Below are positions 6,806 to 14,942 of a stretch of 64,000 nucleotides of DNA, piece after piece. The DNA is from Polyangiaceae bacterium (GTDB taxonomy: Bacteria > Myxococcota_A > Polyangia > Polyangiales > Polyangiaceae), in the NCBI GenBank assembly GCA_019637265.1, contig JAHBVY010000003.1, forward strand, positions 310,001 to 374,000. The letters are read 5' to 3'. The translations under genes were made by a program, and so were the position numbers. Each line of letters begins with the position of its first letter. Position 1 is the stretch's first letter. The notes under the pieces were generated by a model that was not told the DNA's origin, ran no database searches, and saw nothing but the letters and a program-made list of their open reading frames with translations.

Positions 6806-9238
6806 ATGCGCTTAGCTTCTGCGTGGGTTTGGGTTTGTCTGGGGGTTGGGCTCGTCAGCTGTGGCAGCGATCCGGATTCGGGAGGTGGAGGCAACTCCGG
6901 CTCGAGCGGCGCCTCGGGCACTGCGGGCGTCGCCGGTGCGGGTGGCCAGGGCGGCACTGCTGGCGCGGGCGGCGGCACCGGCGCGGGTGGCAGCGGCGCA
7001 GGCACGGCGGGCGTCGCGGGCACCGCGGGCTCGGGCGCGGCGGGCGCGGGGGGTGGCCCCAGCAACTGTCACCCCGACGCGGACGGCGACGGCATCTTGG
7101 ATGAGTTCGAGGGGCGCGACACCAACCGCGACAGCGATGGCGACGGGATCCCTGACTACCTGGATCTCGACAGCGATAACGATGGGATCCCTGACTACAT
7201 CGAGGGTGACCCCACCGGCTGCGACGCGCCCGACTCCGACAACGACGGCCTCCCCAACTTCATCGACCTGGACAGCGACAACAACGGGATCCCGGACGCG
7301 GAGGAGGCCTACCCGGATGGCTCCCCTTATGATCCGAACCGCCCGCTGTCCGACATCGACGGCGATGGCCTGCCGGACGTCTACGACCCCGACAACGACG
7401 GCGACTTCCTGAGCGACGTGGAGGAGCTCATGGGCCAGCCGCCGGTGGACACCGACGGTGACGGCGCCTTCGATCACAACGACCCCGACTCGGACAACGA
7501 CGGGATCCGTGACGACTACGAGGGGACCGACGACACCGACGGCGACGGCATCCCGGACTTCCGCGACTTGGACTCCGACGGTGACGGCGTACCGGACGCT
7601 TGTGAAGCGGGCGCGGGGCACACCCTGAACGCGCCGCCCGCCAATACGGACGGCGACGCCAACGCAGACGCCTATGACATCGACAGTGATAATGACGGCC
7701 TGCTCGACTCGTTCGAGGACGCCAACGGCGACTGCGTGGTGAACGTCGGGGAGACGGATCGTATCCGCGCGGATACGGATGGGGACGGCGCGTCCGACTT
7801 GATCGAGCGTGAGCTCGGGAGCAACCCCACCTCCGCCTCCGAGACGCCGCAGTCGATGGGCAAGTATTACTTCGTGATGCCGTTTGGTGAGCCACCCTCA
7901 CCACTTCAGCAGAACGTGGTGCTGAAGACCAACCTGAACAAGGCAGACGTCGCCTTCGTGGTGGACACCACGGGCAGCATGGGCGGCGCCATCGCCAACA
8001 TCCGCACGAACCTCACCTCGCTGATGAACAACATCCGCGCGGCGGTGGAGGAGGCGCACTTCGGGGTCGCCTCGTTCACGGACTACCCCGTCTCCCCCTA
8101 CGGCGGCCCTGGGGACCTCCCGGTGTCCGTCCCTCCGGACGGCTTCTTGACCGCGGACCCAGCCAAGACCACCGCCGCCGTGGCCGCGCTGAGCGCCACC
8201 ACGGGCTATGACCTCCCGGAGTCGCAGATCGCCGCGCTGCACAAGGTGCTCAGCAACGGCGCGCTGACGTGGCCGCCGAGCGGGAGTCAGCCGCCGTTCT
8301 CACCGGGTAACGGCGGCTTCGGTGGGCTTGGTTTCCGCACGGATGCGCTCCCCGTCCTGATCCTGGTGACCGACGCCGCGATGCACAACGGCCGGCGTAA
8401 GGTGTGCGCCACCTCACCCTTCCAGGCGTGCCGCTCAGGCTGCTGCAACCAGACGGAGAGCTCGCTCCACGACACCTACTCGTTCGTCGCGCCCACCGCC
8501 GACGACTTGGCGACCAGGCTCCAAGCCACCGGGGCCAAGTTCATCGGCATCGCGCTCAACGGGGGTGGCACCCAGCGCTACGCGGCGCCCTACCCCGACA
8601 TGGCGTTCCTGTCGGACGCCTCTGGCTCGTCCGTGAAGGTGAACGCGTTCGGCGGCTCCACCTGCGCCACGGACGTCGCCGGCAACCCGGTGTTGCCCGA
8701 CGGCCCAACGATCGACGGCGTGGCGGGCTGCCGCTTGATCTTCGCGGGCTATGGCGACGGCTCCAACACCAGCGCCTCCATCGACGCCGGCGTCAGGGCG
8801 CTGCTCGCGGGCATCGAGGTCTCCGTGCGGCTGCGCGCCATCCCCAACCTGGCCCCTCCGTACCTCGCGGTGGACGCGGTGAACGACTTCATCGAGACCA
8901 TCGCGGTGTACCCGCAAGGCAACATCCAAGATCCCGCTGAGCCGGGCACCTTCTGTGAGTTCGTCCCGGCGACGCACCTGGAAGACAACTGGGCTGACAA
9001 GTACGGCGTGCTGCCTGGCAGCGATGGAGTGAACGAGACGGTGCGTGACCTCGTCCCCGGCACCCGCGTCTGCTTCCGCATCGTGCCGAAGCCCAACACC
9101 ACGGTGCCACAGACCTACAACGCCCAGGTGCTCAGCGTGCGGCTCCGCGTGCTGGCCAAGAACGAAGGTCAGGATGACGAGCTGCTCTTGGGCAGCCCCC
9201 GCGAGGTGTTGTTCGTGATCCCGCCCATCCCCCAGTGA
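6806..9238 (+). CDS. Lipoprotein with TSP3 calcium repeats and a VWA-like domain
   Basis: Surface or periplasmic lipoprotein of 810 residues. The ATG at 6806 follows a GGAGGG ribosome-binding match. The signal peptide ends at lipobox LVSC (Cys 20). A Gly/Ala/Thr linker spans residues 24-88, a signature of large myxobacterial lipoproteins. Residues 90-340 hold about ten Asp-rich TSP3-like calcium repeats (DSDGDGIPD, DSDNDGIPD and so on). A von Willebrand factor A-type domain follows, with MIDAS-like motif VVDTTGSMGG near residue 384 and a later LVTDAAMHNG strand. A Cys-rich insert (CATSPFQACRSGCC) and a C-terminal beta-rich part complete it. Predicted to bind Ca2+ and to mediate adhesion or surface protein contact; ligand unknown. 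It is single-gene and convergent with the TPR lipoprotein gene. Confidence 0.9.
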   Translation: MRLASAWVWVCLGVGLVSCGSDPDSGGGGNSGSSGASGTAGVAGAGGQGGTAGAGGGTGAGGSGAGTAGVAGTAGSGAAGAGGGPSNCHPDADGDGILDEFEGRDTNRDSDGDGIPDYLDLDSDNDGIPDYIEGDPTGCDAPDSDNDGLPNFIDLDSDNNGIPDAEEAYPDGSPYDPNRPLSDIDGDGLPDVYDPDNDGDFLSDVEELMGQPPVDTDGDGAFDHNDPDSDNDGIRDDYEGTDDTDGDGIPDFRDLDSDGDGVPDACEAGAGHTLNAPPANTDGDANADAYDIDSDNDGLLDSFEDANGDCVVNVGETDRIRADTDGDGASDLIERELGSNPTSASETPQSMGKYYFVMPFGEPPSPLQQNVVLKTNLNKADVAFVVDTTGSMGGAIANIRTNLTSLMNNIRAAVEEAHFGVASFTDYPVSPYGGPGDLPVSVPPDGFLTADPAKTTAAVAALSATTGYDLPESQIAALHKVLSNGALTWPPSGSQPPFSPGNGGFGGLGFRTDALPVLILVTDAAMHNGRRKVCATSPFQACRSGCCNQTESSLHDTYSFVAPTADDLATRLQATGAKFIGIALNGGGTQRYAAPYPDMAFLSDASGSSVKVNAFGGSTCATDVAGNPVLPDGPTIDGVAGCRLIFAGYGDGSNTSASIDAGVRALLAGIEVSVRLRAIPNLAPPYLAVDAVNDFIETIAVYPQGNIQDPAEPGTFCEFVPATHLEDNWADKYGVLPGSDGVNETVRDLVPGTRVCFRIVPKPNTTVPQTYNAQVLSVRLRVLAKNEGQDDELLLGSPREVLFVIPPIPQ

Positions 9239-9345
9239 ACACGGCGAGGCGCGCACGCGCAAAAATCAGGGGCGCTGTTCGCCGCGCCCCCGCCGCACGA
9301 GCCCACGCGTGTACGAGACGCAGGATGGGCAGCCTGACCGACTTG

Positions 9346-9370
9346 GTAGGGGCGGGTTTCAAACCCGCCC
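9346..9370. repeat. REP-like palindrome, GTAGGGGC family
   Basis: Arms GGGCGGGTTT (9350-9359) and AAACCCGCCC (9361-9370) are separated by one base and preceded by GTA. It lies between two convergent genes, where it could also serve as a transcription stop. Near-identical copies sit at 14892 and 16773. Confidence 0.8.
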
Positions 9371-9377
9371 TCGAGCC

Positions 9378-10316
9378 TCACTGGGCGCTTGTCTTCTCGC
9401 TGCGCCTCGCCGCCAGCGCTTGCTCGATGAGGGTGCGCCCTGGCTCCAGCGCCTGCGCCCGCTCCAGCCACTTGAGCGCCGCGCCGTCGTTCAGGCGGTG
9501 CAGCGCGAGGGCGAGCGCGTAGATGGCGACGGGCGCGTCCGGGTTCAGGTCGAGCGCTCGCTCAGCCGCGCTGACCGCGTAGCGCGGTCGGTCACGCGCC
9601 AGCTCCGCCACGGCGAGCCACGACAGCGCGGCGTGGGCGTAGTCGTCACCGCGCTCGATCAGGAGGGTGAACAGCGAGACGGCGCTCGCGGCGTCGTCAT
9701 GGCGCAGCCTGCGCCGGCCCTCTTGCAACACGAGCTCCGGTGTCGCGCCGAACAGCGCGAAGGCGCGCTCCGTGATCACGTCCGCCTCGCCGCTGCGCCC
9801 CAGCGCCACCAAGGAGTCGCTCAGCCCGGTGTAGCCGAGCGGCTCATCCGGCGCGACCTCCGTCAGTCGCTTGAACTGACTGCGCGCGCGCTCGAAGTCC
9901 CCCGCGTTGTAGTAGAGCCGCGCCAGGTTGGCGCGCGCCGGGGCGAAGCCCGGGTCCACGGCGAGCGCCTCTTGGTAGTGGCGCGAGGCGCGATCGAGCC
10001 GACCCCGTCGCTCCTCCAGCACGCCGAGCCCATGATGAGGCTGGGCGACGTCCGGGTTGATGCGCTTGGCGCGCGCGAGCAGCGTGCGCGCCCGCGCGAA
10101 GTTGCCACGCTCGAGCTCCACCAAACCGAGGTTGGTCAGCGCCTCGACGAAGCGCGGGTGGTACTCGAGGGCCACCTGTAGCCTCGCGTCCGCGGTCTCC
10201 AAGTCACCACGGGCGAGGGCCGCCGTCGCCTGATCGTTGAGCTCAATCGCCTTGGCCGCGAGCGGCGCGCCGCCCGAGCAACCCATCACGAGCAAGAGGA
10301 GCCAGCAAGTGCGCAC
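9378..10316 (-). CDS. TPR-repeat lipoprotein
   Basis: Protein of 312 residues with lipobox LVMGC (Cys 13), so it is probably anchored in the membrane and exposed to the periplasm. After a short spacer it is built almost entirely of about eight tetratricopeptide repeats, e.g. AKAIELNDQATAALARGD, LEYHPRFVEALTNLGLVELE and KRINPDVAQPHHGLGVLEE. TPR arrays act as protein-protein scaffolds, often in pilus, secretion or cell-wall complexes; no partner can be named from the neighbours. It is divergent from the charged membrane protein gene at 10649. Confidence 0.88.
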   Translation of the reverse strand: MRTCWLLLLVMGCSGGAPLAAKAIELNDQATAALARGDLETADARLQVALEYHPRFVEALTNLGLVELERGNFARARTLLARAKRINPDVAQPHHGLGVLEERRGRLDRASRHYQEALAVDPGFAPARANLARLYYNAGDFERARSQFKRLTEVAPDEPLGYTGLSDSLVALGRSGEADVITERAFALFGATPELVLQEGRRRLRHDDAASAVSLFTLLIERGDDYAHAALSWLAVAELARDRPRYAVSAAERALDLNPDAPVAIYALALALHRLNDGAALKWLERAQALEPGRTLIEQALAARRSEKTSAQ

Positions 10317-10648
10317 GCGGCGGGTTCGACCGAGGCGCCCCCGGGTTGCGTGAAAAGTGCGTTGGCGTCGCGGGGCCTCGTGAACGCCACGTTCGATCGG
10401 GTGGGGGTTGGTAGCAGCGGGGCGCGCCTGACGGCGCCGCAGTCACTATGCGTCGCTGCGCGGCTGCCGCGGGACGCACTGAAAGGGCGCAGGCTCGCGG
10501 TGTCGCCCGTTCAGTGACTCTTCGTGGTGTGGTCAGTGACTTGCCAAACCCCCAAAACCCTCGGCCGAAGCGCCACTGGAGGCGAGGGATTCGCTTCTGC
10601 CCCGGGTGGCTTGCGCAGCGGACGGCTGGCGTAGATGCTTCGGGCCCC
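10317..10648. other. 332-bp divergent intergenic region
   Basis: Upstream region shared by the TPR lipoprotein (-) and the charged membrane protein (+). It holds an imperfect inverted repeat (arms ACTGAAAGGGCG at 10478-10489 and CGCCCGTTCAGT at 10504-10515) and a copy of the GCCAAACCCCCAAAA motif at about 10543-10557. I see no credible gene. An upstream in-frame extension of the next ORF is open but lacks coding character. Confidence 0.6.
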
Positions 10649-11656
10649 ATGGCCTCTGATGACAAGAAGACCCCGCCCGATCTCGACGCCGACGGTGACG
10701 AGGAGCGCGGCGCCGAGCCCAGTCAGCCCAAGTCGCGCGGCGCCAAGGAGCGCCCAGCGCGCGCTTCGGAGCCCGACGAGGAGGCTGAAGGTGGCGCCGA
10801 TGAGGCGGAGGAGGACGGGGATGACGCGCCGAGCGCCTCCAAGCGCCGTGGGAGCGCCGCGTCAGAAGATGAAGACGAGGATGAAGCGCCGCGCGCTTCC
10901 AAGCGCCGCGCCACCTCAGAAGACGAAGACGACGACGGGGAAGACGAAGACGGTGAGGAGGCGGCACCTCCTCGAAAGCGATCGGCGCGTCAGGTGGTCG
11001 AGGCACGCTCCAAGAAGCGCGCCGCGCGCCGCGATCTTGAGGCGAAGGACGGTGAGCGGCCGCGTCGCAAGCGGACGCGCGCTGGGGTGAAGAAGAAGCG
11101 CCGCCAGGAGCACGTGCCGGCGACCGAGGCTGAGCTGAACACGCCGGACCGCGCCACCACTTACATGCTGGCGAGCGTGGTCGCCGCCACGCTCATCTTG
11201 TGGGCCTTCGCGCGCACCGCTTGCAATTTCGCGCCGCCCGAGCCGGATCGGCATCGCGTGGCCGAGGCGGACGTGATCGCCAAGGAGCCGCGAGGCGCTG
11301 GCGTGGAGTACGAGCTCCGGCTGCGGGAGCGTCACTTCGACATCGCCGCGCGGCTCGCCACGGGGAGCGCCGCGGAGGCAGCCTCCAAGGCCAAGGAGGC
11401 TTGTGGCGCCAGTTGCACGCCGCTCGAGCGTGGCGCGGTGCTCTGTCAGGGTACCATCCTATCGCGCGACGCGACGAGCGCGTCGCTCCGGGTGCGCTGC
11501 GAGCAGGACGGTAAGGAAGACTTCCACCAGCTCGCGCTGACGCGCGAGGGCACCCTGTGGCGCGTGACCAGCCGCGAGGCCACCACCGCGCCATCGGCAG
11601 CCCCCGCGCCCGCGCCCCCAGCGGCCGACGCCGGCGCCCCCGACGCCGCGCCCTGA
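10649..11656 (+). CDS. Membrane protein with long charged disordered N-terminus
   Basis: Hypothetical protein of 335 residues. I chose the ATG at 10649 (MASDDKKTPPDLD); the in-frame extension upstream reads like non-coding DNA. Residues 1-160 are extremely charged, first Glu/Asp runs alternating with SKRR motifs, then Lys/Arg-rich (KKRAARRDLEAKDGERPRRK). One membrane helix lies near residues 172-192 (TTYMLASVVAATLILWAFA), then a small domain of about 110 residues with paired cysteines (EACGASCTPLERGAVLCQG, VRCEQDG) and a Pro/Ala tail. By the positive-inside rule the charged part is cytoplasmic. A polyampholyte of this kind could contact nucleic acid or ribosomes; that is speculation. No family recognised. 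Confidence 0.78.
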   Translation: MASDDKKTPPDLDADGDEERGAEPSQPKSRGAKERPARASEPDEEAEGGADEAEEDGDDAPSASKRRGSAASEDEDEDEAPRASKRRATSEDEDDDGEDEDGEEAAPPRKRSARQVVEARSKKRAARRDLEAKDGERPRRKRTRAGVKKKRRQEHVPATEAELNTPDRATTYMLASVVAATLILWAFARTACNFAPPEPDRHRVAEADVIAKEPRGAGVEYELRLRERHFDIAARLATGSAAEAASKAKEACGASCTPLERGAVLCQGTILSRDATSASLRVRCEQDGKEDFHQLALTREGTLWRVTSREATTAPSAAPAPAPPAADAGAPDAAP

Positions 11657-11668
11657 TACCGGCGGGCG

Positions 11669-12412
11669 TTACGGTGCGAGCAGCTTGCGGCCCACCAGCG
11701 CGCCCGCGACCACGCAGGCCACCACCATCACCCCGTGCGAGAGCACCAGGTGCCAGCTGTCCGTCGTGGGGCACGCCAGCCCCACCCCGAGCGCCGCGCT
11801 GAGCCCGCCGACGAGCCCCGCGAGCGCGCCGCTCAGCGTGGGGGTGAGCGGATCCGTATGGCGCCACGCGAGCAGCACCCCCGTGGAGCTGAACCCACCG
11901 GCGGCCAATGACAGCGCCCCGCACTCCAAGGCGCGCCCGCTATGCCCCGCGGTGTACTCGAGCAGTGGTAAGCTGTCCTGACTCGTGAGCGCGAGGTACA
12001 GGAAGAACAGCGTGGGCAGCCCGAAGGCGAGCGCCGTCCTCAGGCGCGCCGAGGCGCGCCGCCCTGGGGGGCGCGCGAAGCCGAGCACCAACACGCCGCA
12101 CATCACCAGCGCCCAAGCGCCGGCGCCGAGCAGCGCGGTGCGGAGCGCCAGCGGGCCGACGGCGTTGTGTCCCAACGCCAGCACGATGGCGAGCCCTGCG
12201 CCGAGGGAGCTGACGAGGGACAGCGCCACGCGGCGCGCCGTGCTCATGCGCCGGGTCGGGGTGAGCTCTTCGGTGCAGGCTTTGCGGATGCTGGCGCTCA
12301 CGGCGGGGGTGGGCGCCGCCCCCGCCAGCTGATCCCACGGCAGCTCATCGAGCTCGCCCAGCTCGATGCCTGCGTCGGACTGACGCGCGGCCTCAGGCTC
12401 CGCGGAGCTCAC
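11669..12412 (-). CDS. NrsF-like (DUF1109-type) anti-sigma factor, membrane protein
   Basis: Predicted inner-membrane protein of 247 residues with a cytoplasmic N-terminal 65 residues and six hydrophobic helices. I chose GTG at 12410-12412, which has a GGGAGG ribosome-binding match upstream and overlaps the stop of a 20-codon mini-ORF (GTGA). Six helices, a late Cys (GLACPTTDSWHLVLSHG) and a position directly after an ECF sigma gene fit the NrsF/DUF1109 anti-sigma family. Such proteins hold the sigma factor at the membrane until a stress signal is sensed. The family call rests on topology and context more than on motif identity. Confidence 0.65.
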   Translation of the reverse strand: MSSAEPEAARQSDAGIELGELDELPWDQLAGAAPTPAVSASIRKACTEELTPTRRMSTARRVALSLVSSLGAGLAIVLALGHNAVGPLALRTALLGAGAWALVMCGVLVLGFARPPGRRASARLRTALAFGLPTLFFLYLALTSQDSLPLLEYTAGHSGRALECGALSLAAGGFSSTGVLLAWRHTDPLTPTLSGALAGLVGGLSAALGVGLACPTTDSWHLVLSHGVMVVACVVAGALVGRKLLAP

Positions 12413-12471
12413 AGCGCCTCCCGCGTGCGCCGGGCGAGCGAGCGCCAACCGGCGGCGATTGATTCTGACAT
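12409..12471 (-). CDS. Possible 20-residue mini-ORF coupling sigma and anti-sigma genes
   Basis: ATG at 12469-12471 lies just after the sigma-factor stop. It opens a 20-codon frame (start MSESIAAGWRSLARR) whose TGA overlaps the GTG start of the anti-sigma gene. It may be a translated leader coupling the two genes, or a sign that the anti-sigma reading frame begins here with a sequence error. It is too short to judge coding potential. Confidence 0.35.
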   Translation of the reverse strand: MSESIAAGWRSLARRTREAL

Positions 12472-12479
12472 GGAAATAT

Positions 12480-13100
12480 TCACGGCGCCTCCCGTGAGAA
12501 CTCGGCGAGCGCCTTGCGGAGCTGTAGGTAGCCGCGATGGACGCGCAGCTTCACCGCCGTTTGGCTGGTGCCCAGCACCTCGGCGGCCTCGGCGATGGAT
12601 AGGCCGCTCACCTTGGTGAGCTCGATCGCCTCACGGTAGTTCTCTGGCAGGCGGTTCATCGCGTGCTCCAGGGCGGCCACGGTGTCCGTGGGCAGGTGCT
12701 CCGGGGGCGCCTGAGTGGGTTCTGGAAGCTGACCATCGCGGCTCAGGTCCTCATTACGGCTCCGAGCGCTCCGGCGCTCGTCCAAGAACGAGCGCCGCGC
12801 GATGGCGAACACCCAGGGCATGAGCGGCGCGCCCAGGAGGTAGCTCTCGCGCGCACGATGCACCTTGGCGTAGGTGATCTGCAGGAGGTCTTCGGCGCGC
12901 TCCCGGTGCCGCGTGAGGCGCAGCAGGTAGCCAAAGACGCGCCCCGAGGTGCGCCGGTAGATTTCGTCGAAGGCGCTGGCGCTGCCGACGACGTACTGCT
13001 CCATCAGCGCCTCGAGGCTCGCCTCCGCGAGCGACTCGGCGCGGGAGCTCGCCAGCGCGAGCGCCCCCTCCGCCATGAGCCCTTGGCCCTCACCGGCCAT
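12480..13100 (-). CDS. ECF-type RNA polymerase sigma factor
   Basis: Sigma-70 family factor of 206 residues. The frame is open further upstream, but the ATG at 13098-13100 has a very strong GGGAGGGG ribosome-binding site and gives family-typical length. Sigma region 2 lies about residues 40-110 (FDEIYRRTSGRVFGYLLRLTRHRERAEDLLQ and WVFAIARRSFLDERR in pieces). Region 4 lies about 145-200, with the helix-turn-helix LSIAEAAEVLGTSQTAVKLR. It is followed by the NrsF-like gene, so activity is probably held in check by that membrane protein and released by an envelope or oxidative signal. An 11-bp perfect palindrome lies 75-100 bases upstream of the start. Confidence 0.92.
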   Translation of the reverse strand: MAGEGQGLMAEGALALASSRAESLAEASLEALMEQYVVGSASAFDEIYRRTSGRVFGYLLRLTRHRERAEDLLQITYAKVHRARESYLLGAPLMPWVFAIARRSFLDERRSARSRNEDLSRDGQLPEPTQAPPEHLPTDTVAALEHAMNRLPENYREAIELTKVSGLSIAEAAEVLGTSQTAVKLRVHRGYLQLRKALAEFSREAP

Positions 13101-13174
13101 CGCCCCTCCCACGGATTTCACGGCGGGTTGGTATGGAGTGACCCTGGCATAGGGCACCGCCATCACGCGCGCCG

Positions 13175-13200
13175 GCCGCACCTGCTGTGGCAGGTGCGGC
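13175..13200. promoter_or_regulatory. 11-bp perfect palindrome upstream of ECF sigma gene
   Basis: Arms GCCGCACCTGC (13175-13185) and GCAGGTGCGGC (13190-13200) enclose TGTG. It lies 75-100 bases before the chosen sigma start. It could be an operator or a leader hairpin; without a T-run it is not a classical terminator of the upstream OmpA-like gene. Confidence 0.5.
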
Positions 13201-13323
13201 GGGAGCGCGAAGGACGGAGCGCACGGCACGATGAGCAGGTACGCGCGCCGGCCGCCTCGAGTTTCGGTCGGCTGCCCGCGCGGCCACCTGCCTCAGCGCT
13301 CGTGGGCGCCCCGGTTTCATGGC

Positions 13324-14172
13324 TCAGATGAGCTGCTTCAGGTCGAGCATCTCCTCGACGTCGGGCATCAGCACCAGCTCGACACGGCGGTTCGCCTGAC
13401 GCTGCTCTGGCGTGTCGTTCGGGCCCATCGGATCGGTCTCACCGTAGCCCGCCGCGTGCAGGTGAGTCGGCTTCAAGCCGCCGCCGCCGCCCTTGGCGTC
13501 GGTCGGGCTCACCAAGTACACGAGCACCTGCCGCGCGCGCATCGCCGACAGACCCCAGTTGTCACGGAACTGGCCGCCCTTCAGCGCCACGTTGTCCGTG
13601 TGGCCCGCCACCTGGAAGAAGCGCGCGTTCAGCGCTGAGTCTGCGCGGATGACTTGGGCCACTTGATCGAGCACCTCGATGCCCTCGTTGCGCAGCTTGT
13701 CCTGCCCGGAGGCGAACAGCACGTCGCCCGGCAGCGAGATCACCATCCGGTTGTTGCGGATGGAGACCTTGAGGCCCAGCGTGGTCAGCTTCTCGAGCTT
13801 GCTGCGGAGCAGCTCGAAGCGCTCGCGGATCCGCTCGAGCTGCGCCGCGCGCGCCTTGTACTCGGCGAGCGCGCGCTGAGTGTCGTCGAGCGTCGCGGAG
13901 ATACGCGCCTTCTCGGCGCCCTCTGCCTGGAGCGCCTTGTTCAGCTCGTCCATGTTGACGCCCATGTCCTGGAGCTTGCTCTCCAGGGCGGCCACGCGGG
14001 CCTGGGCGTCGGCGAGCGCGGCGCGGGTGGCCGCGTGCTCGCTTTGCTCGTTCTTGAAGCGGCTGTCGAGCTGCGAGTATTTGTCGAGCTGCGCCTGCCA
14101 CTCGTCTTCGGAGTAGCCACATGCTGCGGCGAGCAGCGATGTCGCCAGGACTGCGGTTAGCTTTCGGTTCAT
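13324..14172 (-). CDS. OmpA/MotB-domain lipoprotein with coiled coil
   Basis: Peptidoglycan-associated-type lipoprotein of 282 residues. I chose the ATG at 14170-14172 (MNRKLTAVLATSLLAAAC, lipobox Cys 18); the frame upstream is open but does not code a signal peptide. Residues 25-145 form a heptad-rich coiled coil (EHAATRAALADAQARVAALE). Residues 155-275 are an OmpA C-terminal domain that should bind meso-diaminopimelate: VLFASGQDKL, VAGHTDN, RARQVLVYL, GYGETDP and a final RRVELVL. A Gly-rich insert (DAKGGGGGLKP) sits inside the domain. It probably bridges the outer membrane and the cell wall. A 223-bp gap separates it from the sigma gene downstream. Confidence 0.92.
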   Translation of the reverse strand: MNRKLTAVLATSLLAAACGYSEDEWQAQLDKYSQLDSRFKNEQSEHAATRAALADAQARVAALESKLQDMGVNMDELNKALQAEGAEKARISATLDDTQRALAEYKARAAQLERIRERFELLRSKLEKLTTLGLKVSIRNNRMVISLPGDVLFASGQDKLRNEGIEVLDQVAQVIRADSALNARFFQVAGHTDNVALKGGQFRDNWGLSAMRARQVLVYLVSPTDAKGGGGGLKPTHLHAAGYGETDPMGPNDTPEQRQANRRVELVLMPDVEEMLDLKQLI

Positions 14173-14437
14173 ACGTGATTTCTCCCAAGGCCACCTGGCC
14201 CGTGCCGGAACGCTGTCACAAAGCAGCAAAAGGGGGAACCGTTTGATTGCAGCGCGCCAGGTGGTGTGAACGTGGCATGGGCTGTGAAGGGGCAGGTGAA
14301 CCGCGCGCGGACCGCGCGGACCGCGCGTGACGCGCGGTGATGCGGGCCGCTGTTCACGTTTTCCCGCGGCGTGAGCGTCGTGAGCGGGCGGAGCCCCGGC
14401 CCACGCGCCGGCGGTTAGGTACCCTGACGTGATCGGG

Positions 14438-14686
14438 TCACACGCTGTCGAGCCGCGACACGAGCACGCCGCGCACCAGCTTGATCCCGAAGAAGAGCAC
14501 CAGCGGGCTCAAGTCGAAGCCCGCCATCGTGGGCAGCACCTTGCGGATCGGCGCGAGGACGGGCTCCACCAAGGTGTCCGCGATGCGCTGCAAGGGGTTC
14601 TCCGGGTCCAGCCCGAGCCACGACAGCAAGACGGCGCCGAGCACGATGTAGCTGTAGACGTCGAGGAGCAGGATCAGGATGCCCAT
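14438..14686 (-). CDS. YggT-family small membrane protein
   Basis: Protein of 82 residues with two hydrophobic helices (ILILLLDVYSYIVLGAVLLSW and LSPLVLFFGIKLVRGVLV). Between them is the hallmark DPENPLQRIADTLVEPVLAPIRKVLP, the YggT signature of an NP and E-P-x-L-x-P-x-R pattern. The family is linked to osmotic tolerance and membrane or division processes in other bacteria. It is single-gene on the minus strand. Confidence 0.9.
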   Translation of the reverse strand: MGILILLLDVYSYIVLGAVLLSWLGLDPENPLQRIADTLVEPVLAPIRKVLPTMAGFDLSPLVLFFGIKLVRGVLVSRLDSV

Positions 14687-14891
14687 GGGTCCGGGGAGTA
14701 AGCCACGAACCCCAGCGCGCGCAAGTCGCGGTCACGGCGCCCAGGCGACGAGCGGGTGACCCGCGCATCGCCTAACAAGGCACCCAGGGCCTTGCCAAAC
14801 CCCCCGATCGATCGCCCGGGTCTTCAACACCTTCGGTCGTGGCAACCACGAGCGTCGCGGCCAGCTCGGCAGGCGATCGTGGCCTGCTGGC

Positions 14892-14916
14892 GGGCGGGTT
14901 TGAAACCCGCCCCTAC
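14892..14916. repeat. REP-like palindrome, GTAGGGGC family (reverse orientation)
   Basis: Arms GGGCGGGTTT (14892-14901) and AAACCCGCCC (14903-14912), then CTAC. It lies in the 256-bp gap between two minus-strand genes, which also carries a GCCAAACCCCCC motif near 14786-14797 followed by GATCGATCG. Confidence 0.8.
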
Positions 14917-14942
14917 CAGCAAAAGGGTCACCCGATGCGATC

